Assembly: GCA_025964935.1 (NCBI GenBank)
Contig: JAOPXW010000161.1
Location: 1 to 8,709, forward strand
Direction: 5' to 3'
From: Friedmanniella sp.
GTDB taxonomy: Bacteria; Actinomycetota; Actinomycetes; Propionibacteriales; Propionibacteriaceae
Length of the DNA stretch: 8,709 bases
The notes below the pieces were generated by a model that saw nothing but the letters and a program-made list of their open reading frames with translations, was not told the DNA's origin and did no database searches. Made by a program: the position numbers and the translations under genes. Shown here piece by piece: positions 1 to 7,563 of the stretch (position 1 is the stretch's first letter; each line of letters opens with the position of its first letter).

Positions 1-97
1 GTGGCCCGACGCTTGCCCTCGAAGGAGAACGGCCGGGTGACCACACCGATGGTCAGGGCTCCGAGCGCACGGGCGATGCGCGCCACGACGGGCGCCC
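1..97. repeat. 97-bp exact direct repeat, left copy (of 681-777)
   Basis: Bases 1-97 are identical to bases 681-777 in the same orientation. The match ends at base 98 (g here, c at 778). It runs right up to the window edge, so the true repeat may extend further left. On the minus strand this copy encodes FtsZ residues 111 to about 143 again, in a frame different from the upstream ftsZ reading frame because the 680-bp offset is not a multiple of three. It is either the start of a second tandem copy of an ftsZ segment or an assembly artefact. Confidence 0.95.
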
Positions 98-1108
98 GGA
101 GCCCTGGGTGGTGCGCAGATCGGCGGAGCGGCTCACCCCGGGCTGGCGGCGCGGGGGCTGACCACCCTCGAAGCCGGCGGCGATGACGGTCACGCGGACC
201 TCGTCGCCCAGCGCGTCATCGATCACGGTGCCGAAGATGATGTTGGCGTCCTCGTGAGCGGCGCTCTGGATCAGGTTGGCGGCCGCGGAGACCTCGAACA
301 GGCCCAGGTCGGAGCCGCCGGCGATCGAGAGCAGGACACCGTGGGCCCCGTCGATGCTCGCCTCGAGCAGCGGCGACGAGACGGCCATCTCGGCGGCGGC
401 ACGGGCCCGGTCCTCGCCGCGGGCCGACCCGATCCCCATCAGGGCGGACCCGGCGTTGGACATGACGGCCTTGACGTCGGCGAAGTCGAGGTTGATCAGA
501 CCCGGGGTCGTGATCAGGTCGGTGATGCCCGAGACACCCTGCATCAGCACCTGGTCGGCCTGCTTGAAGGCGTCGAGGATGGCGATCTGGTGGTCCACCA
601 TCTGCAGCAGCTTGTCGTTCGGGATGACGATGAGGGTGTCGACCTCCTCGCGCAGACCGGCGATGCCCGTCTCGGCCTGGGTGGCCCGACGCTTGCCCTC
701 GAAGGAGAACGGCCGGGTGACCACACCGATGGTCAGGGCTCCGAGCGCACGGGCGATGCGCGCCACGACGGGCGCCCCGCCGGTGCCCGTGCCGCCACCC
801 TCGCCGGCGGTCACGAAGACCATGTCGGCACCCTTGAGGGCGTCCTCGATGTCCTGGGCGTGGTCCTCGGCGGCCTGGCGGCCCTTGTCCGGGTCGGCGC
901 CGGCCCCGAGGCCACGCGTCAGCTCCCGACCGATGTCGAGCTTGACGTCGGCGTCGCTCATCAGCAGGGCCTGGGCGTCGGTGTTCACGGCGATGAACTC
1001 GACCCCGCGCAGGCCGGCCTCGATCATCCGGTTGACCGCGTTGACGCCGCCACCGCCAACACCGACCACCTTGATGATCGCCAGGTAATTCTGTGACGCA
1101 GAGACCAC
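53..1108 (-). CDS. ftsZ: Cell division protein FtsZ, C-terminal tail replaced by out-of-frame repeat
   Basis: FtsZ is the tubulin-like GTPase that polymerises at mid-cell into the Z-ring and recruits the divisome. The 351-residue reading frame shows the glycine-rich nucleotide loop GGGGVNAVN (18-26), the tubulin signature GGGTGTG (104-110), the T7-loop residues N206, D208 and D211 that complete the neighbour's GTPase site, and the end of the globular core, [10 protein letters not shown] (307-316). The GTG start at 1108 is supported by GAGG eight bases upstream and by the typical N-terminus with QNYLA. Residues 1-337 look normal. From residue 338 the frame enters the copied block 1-97 and adds [14 protein letters not shown] before a TGA at 53-55. 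FtsZ normally continues through a variable linker to a conserved acidic/hydrophobic C-terminal peptide that binds partners such as SepF; that peptide is absent. The family assignment is certain, but the 3' end is probably not the native one. Confidence 0.97.
   Translation of the reverse strand: MVSASQNYLAIIKVVGVGGGGVNAVNRMIEAGLRGVEFIAVNTDAQALLMSDADVKLDIGRELTRGLGAGADPDKGRQAAEDHAQDIEDALKGADMVFVTAGEGGGTGTGGAPVVARIARALGALTIGVVTRPFSFEGKRRATQAETGIAGLREEVDTLIVIPNDKLLQMVDHQIAILDAFKQADQVLMQGVSGITDLITTPGLINLDFADVKAVMSNAGSALMGIGSARGEDRARAAAEMAVSSPLLEASIDGAHGVLLSIAGGSDLGLFEVSAAANLIQSAAHEDANIIFGTVIDDALGDEVRVTVIAAGFEGGQPPRRQPGVSRSADLRTTQGSGRPSWRASPVRSEP
681..777. repeat. 97-bp exact direct repeat, internal copy within ftsZ
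   Basis: This is the partner of bases 1-97. It lies in normal ftsZ context and codes in frame for residues 111 to about 143, just after the GGGTGTG signature, so it is the original copy. The left copy is the displaced one. Confidence 0.95.
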
Positions 1109-1116
1109 GGGTTTTG

Positions 1117-1120
1117 CCTC
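1117..1120 (-). promoter_or_regulatory. Shine-Dalgarno sequence of ftsZ
   Basis: The minus strand reads GAGG followed by eight bases and then the GTG at 1108-1106. This spacing supports that GTG as the ftsZ start. The next codon (GTC) is not a start codon. Confidence 0.75.
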
Positions 1121-1162
1121 GTCTTCTTGTACTTCAACAACGGGTGGGGGTGAGGCCGAGTC

Positions 1163-1177
1163 TCAACCTGAGGTCGA
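1163..1177. promoter_or_regulatory. 15-bp imperfect palindrome, site 2 of ftsZ upstream region
   Basis: The plus strand reads TCAACCTGAGGTCGA. The arms TCAACCT and AGGTCGA surround a central G and pair with one mismatch. It matches the site at 1328-1342 in 13 of 15 positions. It would lie in the 5' untranslated leader, about 68 bases after the start site inferred for the promoter at 1244-1273. A further TCAAC half-site begins 19 bases away at 1182. The shape and repetition suggest an operator for a dimeric regulator, which I cannot name. Confidence 0.45.
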
Positions 1178-1243
1178 TCTCTCAACGACGAGTCCGGAGG
1201 GGAAGACGGCTCGACCGGGCTGCTGGGACGCGGCTCCTGCGAA

Positions 1244-1273
1244 ACATTAGGAGATGCGTCGCGACAGTGTCCA
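1244..1273 (-). promoter_or_regulatory. Putative sigma-70 type promoter for ftsZ
   Basis: On the minus strand TGGACA (1273-1268) is followed by 18 bases and TAATGT (1249-1244). The -35 differs from TTGACA by one base, and the -10 fits the TAnnnT pattern used by actinobacterial principal sigma factors. Transcription would start near 1237, giving a leader of about 129 bases. Streptomyces is known to have several ftsZ promoters in this same intergenic region, so a promoter here is expected. The exact element is my inference. The -35 overlaps a perfect GACACTGTC palindrome (1263-1271). Confidence 0.45.
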
Positions 1274-1327
1274 CACGGTCGGGACGGACACGCCCACAAC
1301 TCGCCGAAACCGCCCCATTGCTACAGG

Positions 1328-1342
1328 TCAACCTGACGTTGA
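1328..1342. promoter_or_regulatory. 15-bp imperfect palindrome, site 1 of ftsZ upstream region
   Basis: The plus strand reads TCAACCTGACGTTGA, with outer arms TCAAC and GTTGA. It shares TCAACCTGA-x-GT-x-GA with the site at 1163-1177. Its centre lies 165 bp from that site's centre and about 98 bases upstream of the inferred ftsZ transcription start. It is a candidate operator or activator site; the regulator is unknown. Confidence 0.45.
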
Positions 1343-1349
1343 GCCCTGA

Positions 1350-1391
1350 GGCGGAGTGCGCCGCGGAGCCGACCCCGGGCGGAGTGCGCCG
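1350..1391. repeat. Pair of 14-bp direct repeats, 28 bp apart, after ftsQ
   Basis: GGCGGAGTGCGCCG occurs exactly at 1350-1363 and again at 1378-1391. Each copy can fold as GGCG-GAGTG-CGCC, a 4-bp stem with a 5-base loop. The copy nearer ftsQ forms the core of the larger hairpin at 1373-1395. Confidence 0.6.
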
Positions 1392-1395
1392 GGGG
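1373..1395 (-). terminator. GC-rich hairpin just after ftsQ, possible terminator or mRNA 3'-end element
   Basis: Arms 1373-1381 and 1387-1395 pair at eight of nine positions, with a single mismatch at 1377/1391, around the five-base loop GAGTG. It starts three bases after the ftsQ stop codon (1401-1399). There is no U-run after it, so it is not a textbook intrinsic terminator. High-GC actinobacteria often use hairpins without U-tracts, so partial termination or mRNA stabilisation at the operon end is plausible. Confidence 0.35.
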
Positions 1396-1398
1396 CGG

Positions 1399-2139
1399 TC
1401 AGCGTACGGCGGGGTCGTGCGGGCTCGACACGTCGACCGACACCCGCGGCTTGGGCTTGCCGGTGAGCAGGGTGGCCAGCAGCTCGGCCTTGAGCGAGGA
1501 CTGGGCGGAGCTGCCCCAGGTGACCACGACCCCCGAGCCCAGGGTGAGCTGGAGGTTGTCCCGACCCCGCGCGTCCAGGTGCCGGACATCGGAGCGCAGC
1601 GACTTCGGGAGCGCCGCGGCCACCGTCCCGACCTCGGTCAGCAGGGCGGAGTCGGTCGGGTCGACGTTGGCCTGCAGGACCCCGGTGGGCAGCGTCGAGA
1701 GGGTCTCGAAGCCGACGCCGTGCCGGTCGACCAGCAACCAGCCGGTCGGCTGCTCGACCCCCAGCACGGGCTGACGCTCGGTGACCTGCACGACGATGCC
1801 GTGCGGCCAGGACCTGCTGACACTGACGGACTCGACCTGCGGCAGCTGAGCGGTCCGCCGGGCGATCGCGCCCAGGTCCTGACGGGCCAGCGGCACGCCC
1901 AGCGGGACCTGCGCCGCCGACCTCACGGTGTCCCGGCTGAGCCGGCGCGCGCCGCTGACCTGCACGGTGTCGGCGGCGAAGAGCGAGGAGAACAGGATCG
2001 CCCAGGCCGCGACCAGGCCGACGACCACGACCACGCCGGCGATCAGCACGACGCGGCGGTGGTGGCGGTGCGGACGCTGGTCGGCCACCGGCGGGTCGGT
2101 CTGGCCGGTGCGACGGTCCACGGTCAGGGTGGGGCTCAT
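1399..2139 (-). CDS. ftsQ: Cell division protein FtsQ (DivIB family)
   Basis: FtsQ is a single-pass membrane protein that links early divisome proteins to the septal synthase FtsW/FtsI. The 246-residue product has a short basic, His-rich cytoplasmic tail (1-29), one membrane segment (about 30-54, very rich in Val, Leu and Ala) and an extracellular POTRA domain (about 56-124). The POTRA contains the family's VQVSGARRLS stretch and a segment ending VQVTERQPV (117-125), followed by the beta-rich FtsQ/DivIB domain. Its ATG shares ATGA with the murC stop, so translation is probably coupled. The start codon directly abuts a 20-bp palindrome that contains the likely ribosome binding GGAG. It is the last gene of the packed block and is followed by a 290-bp gap before ftsZ. 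FtsQ sequences vary widely, so identity rests on architecture plus position. Confidence 0.93.
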   Translation of the reverse strand: MSPTLTVDRRTGQTDPPVADQRPHRHHRRVVLIAGVVVVVGLVAAWAILFSSLFAADTVQVSGARRLSRDTVRSAAQVPLGVPLARQDLGAIARRTAQLPQVESVSVSRSWPHGIVVQVTERQPVLGVEQPTGWLLVDRHGVGFETLSTLPTGVLQANVDPTDSALLTEVGTVAAALPKSLRSDVRHLDARGRDNLQLTLGSGVVVTWGSSAQSSLKAELLATLLTGKPKPRVSVDVSSPHDPAVR

Positions 2140-3575
2140 CGGCGCTCCGCGGAGCGCCGCTCCAGCTCGGCCACGATCAGCGGCGCCACCTTGGTCACGT
2201 CCCCACAGCCGACGGTGATCACCAGGTCCCCGGGCCGGGCGATGTCGGCCACCGTCCCGGCGGCCGCGTCCCAGACCGGCTCGTAGGTCACGTGCGCCGT
2301 CCCGGGCGTGACCGCATCGGCGACCATCGCCCCGTCGATCCCGGGGAGCGGGTCCTCCCGGTCTCCACAGACGTCCATTACGACGGCCGCGTCGGCCTGC
2401 TCCAGCGCGGCGGCCAGCTCGCGCCAGAAGTCCCGGGTCCGGGTGTAGAGGTGGGGCTGGAAGCAGACCACGACCCGACCCTCCCCCACCCCGGTCCGCG
2501 CGGCGATCAGGGTGTTGAGCACCTCGGTCGGGTGGTGGGCGTAGTCGTCGAACACCCGGATGCCGTCCACCGTCCCGACGAGCTGGAACCGGCGGTAGGT
2601 GCCGCCGTAGCCGGTCAGCTGGGCGCGGACGTCGGCGTCACCGGCCCCGAGCCAGGTGGCCACGGCGTACGCGGCGGCGGCGTTGAGCACGTTGTAGTGG
2701 CCCGGCACGGAGAGGGTGACGGGTCCCCCGGCGTCGCCGCGCCGGAGCACGAAGGCGGAACCGGTGCCGGCGAACCCGGTGTCGGTGATGCGGACGTCCG
2801 CCGTGGGCGAGGTCCCGAAGGTCACCACCTCCAGGTCCACCTCACCCGCCTGCTGCGCCGCCCGGACCTGGGCGGTCAGGGTCACCGCGCCCGGGTCGTC
2901 GGCGCTGATGACCAGCAGCCGGAGCCGCTCACCGGTGGCGAAGCGGAGGAAGCCGGCCGCGTAGTTCTCCGCGGTCCCCCAGTTGCTGAGGTGGTCGGGG
3001 TCGACGTTGGTCACCACCGCGATCTCGGCCGGGTACTGCAGGAACGAGCCGTCGCTCTCGTCGGCCTCGACCACCAGCACGTCGCCGCCGCCGAGGTGTC
3101 CCCCGGTGCTGGCCCCGGTCAGGGCGCCGCCGATGACGTAGGACGGGTCCAGACCGCAGCCGGTCAGCACCTGGGAGATCATGGCCGTCGTCGTGGTCTT
3201 GCCGTGGGTCCCCGCCACCGCGACCCCGCGCCGGTCCAGCATCAGCGACCCCAGGGCCGCGCTGCGGTGCAGGATGCGCAGGCCCCGCCGGCGGGCCTCG
3301 GCCAGCTCCGGGTTGTCCTCGCGGATCGCCGACGAGGCGATCACGGTCTCGGCGTCGCCGAGCTGCTCGGCGGCGTGTCCGACGTGCACCCGGGCGCCGT
3401 GGGCCTCCAGGGCCCGCAGGTACTTCGAGTCCTGCCGGTCGCTGCCGCTGACCGGCACGCCCAGCTCGGCCAGCACGGTGGCGATCCCGTTCATCCCCGA
3501 GCCCCCGATGGCGATGAAGTGCACCGGACCCAGCTCGCTCGGCTTGGTCAGCTCGACCGGCTCGATCAGTCCCAT
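2136..3575 (-). CDS. murC: UDP-N-acetylmuramate--L-alanine ligase MurC
   Basis: MurC is the cytoplasmic ATP-dependent ligase that adds L-alanine to UDP-MurNAc, the first peptide step of peptidoglycan precursor synthesis. The 479 residues, about the usual length, carry the N-terminal Rossmann glycine motif GGSGMNG (24-30), the ATP P-loop GTHGKTTTT (122-130), the metal-site segment EADESDGSF (170-178), HYNVLNAAAA (293-302), DDYAHHPTE (343-351) and FQPHLYTRT (372-380). HxxNxxNA-type and YAHHP motifs separate MurC from the other Mur ligases. Two usually conserved spots differ: DVCGDREDP (401-409), where many MurCs have a DVYxAREDP-like sequence, and GCGDVT (456-461), where GAGD is usual. The ATG at 3575 shares its A with the murG stop (TGATG), and GGAGG lies ten bases upstream. 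The stop overlaps the ftsQ ATG. Confidence 0.98.
   Translation of the reverse strand: MGLIEPVELTKPSELGPVHFIAIGGSGMNGIATVLAELGVPVSGSDRQDSKYLRALEAHGARVHVGHAAEQLGDAETVIASSAIREDNPELAEARRRGLRILHRSAALGSLMLDRRGVAVAGTHGKTTTTAMISQVLTGCGLDPSYVIGGALTGASTGGHLGGGDVLVVEADESDGSFLQYPAEIAVVTNVDPDHLSNWGTAENYAAGFLRFATGERLRLLVISADDPGAVTLTAQVRAAQQAGEVDLEVVTFGTSPTADVRITDTGFAGTGSAFVLRRGDAGGPVTLSVPGHYNVLNAAAAYAVATWLGAGDADVRAQLTGYGGTYRRFQLVGTVDGIRVFDDYAHHPTEVLNTLIAARTGVGEGRVVVCFQPHLYTRTRDFWRELAAALEQADAAVVMDVCGDREDPLPGIDGAMVADAVTPGTAHVTYEPVWDAAAGTVADIARPGDLVITVGCGDVTKVAPLIVAELERRSAERR
2140..2159 (-). promoter_or_regulatory. 20-bp perfect palindrome covering the ftsQ ribosome binding site
   Basis: CGGCGCTCCGCGGAGCGCCG is a perfect inverted repeat lying immediately before the ftsQ ATG (2139-2137) and inside the last codons of murC. 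As RNA it can form an 8-bp all-but-one G-C stem with a CGCG loop. The GGAG that would serve as Shine-Dalgarno, five bases before the ATG, falls mostly in the 3' arm. A ribosome finishing murC would open it, which would couple ftsQ translation to murC. The structure is seen in the sequence; the role is inferred. Confidence 0.5.
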
Positions 3576-4705
3576 CAGCGGTTCGCCTCCATCGGTTCGG
3601 TGGCCTCCAGTGTCGCCCGGGCGAGCACCGTCGCCGCGTCGGTCTTGGCCACCCCGTGCAGCGCCGCGGTCATCGCGGGCAGCCGTACGGGGTCGTCGAA
3701 CAGGGCGTCGATCTCGCGGCCCACCCAGTCGGGCGTGCAGTCGGCGTCGGCGAGCAGCAGCCCGCCCCCGGCCCGGACCACGATCTGGGCGTTCCGGGCC
3801 TGCTCGCCGTTCCCGTGCGGGTAGGGCACGAAGACCGCCGGCAGACCCAGGGCCGCGCTCTCGAGCACGGTGCTGGCCCCGCAGCGGCCCAGCATCAGAT
3901 CGGCCGCCGCGTACGCCTGCTCCATCTGCTCCACGAAGGCCAGGGGCCGGTAGCGGGCCCCGGTGGACGGGTCGGCCACCTCGACGGTCTCCGCGGTCAG
4001 GTTCTTGGGGCCCAGCACGTGCAGCACCTGGATGCCCTGGGCCAGCAGTCGCTCCCGTGCCCCCAGGACGGCCCGGTTGATGCTCATCGCGCCCTGGGAG
4101 CCGCCGCTGACCAGCAGGGTCGGCCGGTCCGGGTCGAGGCCGAAGCCGGACCGGGCCGCGGGGGCGGCCGCGGCCCGATCCAGGTCGGTGATCCCGCGGC
4201 GCAGCGGCAGCCCGATGTAGCGGGCGTGCGGCAGCGGCGTGTCGGGGAAGGAGGTGAAGACGTGCCGGGTCAGCCGCGCGGCGAGCTTGTTGGCCAGACC
4301 GGGCAGGGCGTTCTGCTCGTGCAGCACGATCGGGACCCCCAGCCGTCGGGCGGCCAGGTAGATCGGCGTCGAGACGTAGCCGCCGAAGCCCAGCACGACG
4401 TCGGCCTCGACGCGGCGGAGGATCTCGACCGCCGCGGCCACTGAGCGGACGAGGCGCGGGCCGACGAGGGCCAGGTCGACGCTGGGCCGCCGCGGCAACG
4501 GCACCGGGGGCACGAGCTCCAGGGTCAGCCCGGCCGCGGGCACCACAGTGACCTCGAGCCCCCGGGCCGTCCCGACCGCGGTGATCCGGGCGTCCGGGCG
4601 CAGCCGGGCCAGCTCGTGGGCGGTCGCGATCAGCGGCGAGGTGTGACCGGCGGTCCCGCCCCCGGCCAGGACGACCGAGACGGGCCGACCGGAGCCGGCG
4701 GTCAT
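3575..4705 (-). CDS. murG: MurG, UDP-GlcNAc:lipid I GlcNAc transferase
   Basis: MurG acts on the inner face of the membrane and transfers GlcNAc from UDP-GlcNAc to lipid I to make lipid II. The reading frame is open well upstream inside ftsW. The start is placed at the ATG at 4705 because it shares ATGA with the ftsW stop and leads directly into the conserved N-terminus. The 376 residues, a normal length, show the first glycine loop GGGTAGHTSP (15-24) with H21, the second loop GFGGYVS (106-112), HEQNALPGLANK (129-140), the third glycine loop GGSQGA (201-206), the donor-binding RCGASTVLE (274-282) with E282, and PHGNGEQARNA (296-306). RCGAST is a small variant of the more common R[SA]GA. The ribosome binding site is weak, which fits coupling to ftsW. 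The stop overlaps murC by one base. Confidence 0.97.
   Translation of the reverse strand: MTAGSGRPVSVVLAGGGTAGHTSPLIATAHELARLRPDARITAVGTARGLEVTVVPAAGLTLELVPPVPLPRRPSVDLALVGPRLVRSVAAAVEILRRVEADVVLGFGGYVSTPIYLAARRLGVPIVLHEQNALPGLANKLAARLTRHVFTSFPDTPLPHARYIGLPLRRGITDLDRAAAAPAARSGFGLDPDRPTLLVSGGSQGAMSINRAVLGARERLLAQGIQVLHVLGPKNLTAETVEVADPSTGARYRPLAFVEQMEQAYAAADLMLGRCGASTVLESAALGLPAVFVPYPHGNGEQARNAQIVVRAGGGLLLADADCTPDWVGREIDALFDDPVRLPAMTAALHGVAKTDAATVLARATLEATEPMEANR
3586..3590 (-). promoter_or_regulatory. Shine-Dalgarno sequence of murC
   Basis: GGAGG on the minus strand lies inside the last codons of murG, ten bases before the murC ATG. It fixes the murC start at the TGATG junction. Confidence 0.7.
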
Positions 4706-5988
4706 CGGCGGGCCTGGGCGCGTCGGGAGACGACCGCAGTCATCCGGGGCCGGCTGCGGGGCGCCTTGCGGGCCAGCAGCCGACGGGCCGCGGGCTCCCG
4801 GCGGGCGCAGGACAGCAGCACCCCGACGGCGAACAGGTTGGCCAGCAGCGCCGACCCGCCGTACGAGACGAGCGGCAGCGGGACCCCGGCGATGGGGACG
4901 AGCCGGAGGACCACCGCGAGGTTGATCAGGGCCTGGAACATGAACCACGCCGTCACCCCGCCGGCCGCGTAGCGGGCGAACGGGTCGTCGGAGCGGCTGG
5001 CGATCCGGATGCCGGCGTAGCCCAGGACCAGGAAGAGGGCCAGCACCATCAGGCTGCCGAACAGACCCAGCTCCTCGGCGGTGACGGCGAAGATGAAGTC
5101 GGTGTGGGCCTCGGGCAGACTGCCCCACTTCTGCCGGCTGGCCCCCAGCCCGACCCCCCACCAGCCGCCGGTGGCGATGGCGTACATCCCGGCGTTGATC
5201 TGATCGTTGGCGCCGTTCAGGTCGGCGGTCGGGTCCAGGAACGCCGAGAGGCGCCGCATCCGGTTGGGGCTGGAGACGAAGAGCGCGATGACCCCGGTCC
5301 CGGCCGCTCCGGCCAGGCCGGCGAGCACCCGCAGCGGGGCCCCGACGATCCAGAGCATCCCCGCCATGATCGAGCCCATCACGACCGCGGTTCCGGCGTC
5401 GCCCTGGAAGACCACGAGCAGGATCAGGATGCCGGTCACCGGCAGCAGGGGGACGAGCAGGTGCCTGGGCTGGTCGAGCAGCCGCTGCTTGCGGGCGAGC
5501 AGGTCGGCGGACCAGACGATCATGGCGAGCTTGGCGAACTCGGCCGGCTGGATCAGCAGCGACTCCGAGCCCAGCCGCAGCCAGTTCTTGTTCCCCCCGC
5601 GGACCACCCCGAGCGGGGTGTAGGTGGCGATCAGCAGGATGGCGGCCAGCCCGACGGCGAACCAGCTCAGGGTGCGCAGCCGGGTGGGTGACATCTTCAT
5701 GATGACGAAGGCCCCGAGCACCCCGACCACCGCGAAGACGGCCTGCCGTTTGACGTAGTAGTAGGGGTCACGGAAGACCAGGTAGGCGTTCACGCTCGAG
5801 GCCGACAGCACCATCGTCACGCCCAGCACCAGCAGCAGCGAGACCGAGCCGAGCACCAGGTGGTAGCTGGTGAGCGGCCGGTCGAGGATGGCCCGCACCC
5901 AGCGCGCCAGGTCGGAGGTCGTCGACGGGCGCGGGCCGGAGGTGCGTCCGTCCGATGGCTGGCTCCGAGGGGGGGTCAGGGTCGCCAC
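4702..5988 (-). CDS. ftsW: FtsW, SEDS-family septal peptidoglycan glycosyltransferase
   Basis: FtsW is a polytopic membrane protein that polymerises lipid II into glycan strands at the septum with a class B penicillin-binding protein such as FtsI. The 428-residue product has a cytoplasmic N-tail (1-40), multiple hydrophobic segments from about residue 43 to 393 consistent with the ten-helix SEDS fold, and a basic C-tail. Diagnostic motifs are GGNKNWLRLGSESLLIQPAEFAK (split as GGNKNW at 131-136 and IQPAEFAKL at 146-154), LPEAHTDFIFAVTAEELG (291-308) with D297 at the site of the catalytic aspartate of SEDS enzymes, and GVPLPLVSYGGSA (368-380). Its place between murD and murG marks it as FtsW, since the paralogue RodA usually lies elsewhere. 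The GTG start at 5988 has AAGGAG nine bases upstream, formed from the last codons of murD. Confidence 0.96.
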   Translation of the reverse strand: MATLTPPRSQPSDGRTSGPRPSTTSDLARWVRAILDRPLTSYHLVLGSVSLLLVLGVTMVLSASSVNAYLVFRDPYYYVKRQAVFAVVGVLGAFVIMKMSPTRLRTLSWFAVGLAAILLIATYTPLGVVRGGNKNWLRLGSESLLIQPAEFAKLAMIVWSADLLARKQRLLDQPRHLLVPLLPVTGILILLVVFQGDAGTAVVMGSIMAGMLWIVGAPLRVLAGLAGAAGTGVIALFVSSPNRMRRLSAFLDPTADLNGANDQINAGMYAIATGGWWGVGLGASRQKWGSLPEAHTDFIFAVTAEELGLFGSLMVLALFLVLGYAGIRIASRSDDPFARYAAGGVTAWFMFQALINLAVVLRLVPIAGVPLPLVSYGGSALLANLFAVGVLLSCARREPAARRLLARKAPRSRPRMTAVVSRRAQARR

Positions 5989-5994
5989 GGGCGT

Positions 5995-7509
<1,515 letters not shown>

Positions 7510-7521
7510 GCGTCACCCACT

Positions 7522-7535
7522 TCCGGCGCGCCGGA
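7522..7535 (-). promoter_or_regulatory. 14-bp perfect palindrome before murD
   Basis: TCCGGCGCGCCGGA lies in the 54-bp mraY-murD gap, ending 12 bases before the murD ATG. As RNA it can form a 5-bp stem with a CGCG loop, the same loop as the hairpin before ftsQ. The likely murD binding site GGTGA lies outside it. A chance GC-rich palindrome is quite possible. Confidence 0.3.
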
Positions 7536-7563
7536 CCGTGCCCGAGCGGAGCGAGGACCGACA

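Noticed and set aside
254..1096. Two overlapping plus-strand frames opposite ftsZ (254-1096 and 276-1088)
   Set aside because: Both are mirror frames of ftsZ with no ribosome binding site of note and no family motif. The minus-strand FtsZ explains the region.
1093..2286. Plus-strand frame of 397 codons across the ftsQ-ftsZ gap, ftsQ and the murC end
   Set aside because: It crosses both a regulatory gap and two real genes on the other strand, and its product is compositionally biased and unlike any family I know.
3187..3205. 19-bp exact match between murC (3187-3205) and murD (7091-7109)
   Set aside because: Both encode the GKTTT P-loop of the paralogous Mur ligases, so this is shared motif plus shared codon bias, not a mobile or recombination repeat.
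2292..3824. Long plus-strand reading frame of 510 codons opposite murC and murG
   Set aside because: It is an antisense shadow of high-GC coding sequence: a low-complexity product rich in Gly, Arg, Val, Asp and Pro, with no recognisable domain, while the minus strand has clear motif-bearing genes over the whole span.
3575..5161. MurG extended to 528 residues with an N-terminal domain
   Set aside because: The extra 152 codons are the +1 shadow of ftsW, rich in Arg, Gly and Pro. The ATGA junction at 4702-4705 and the conserved MurG N-terminus fix the start at 4705.
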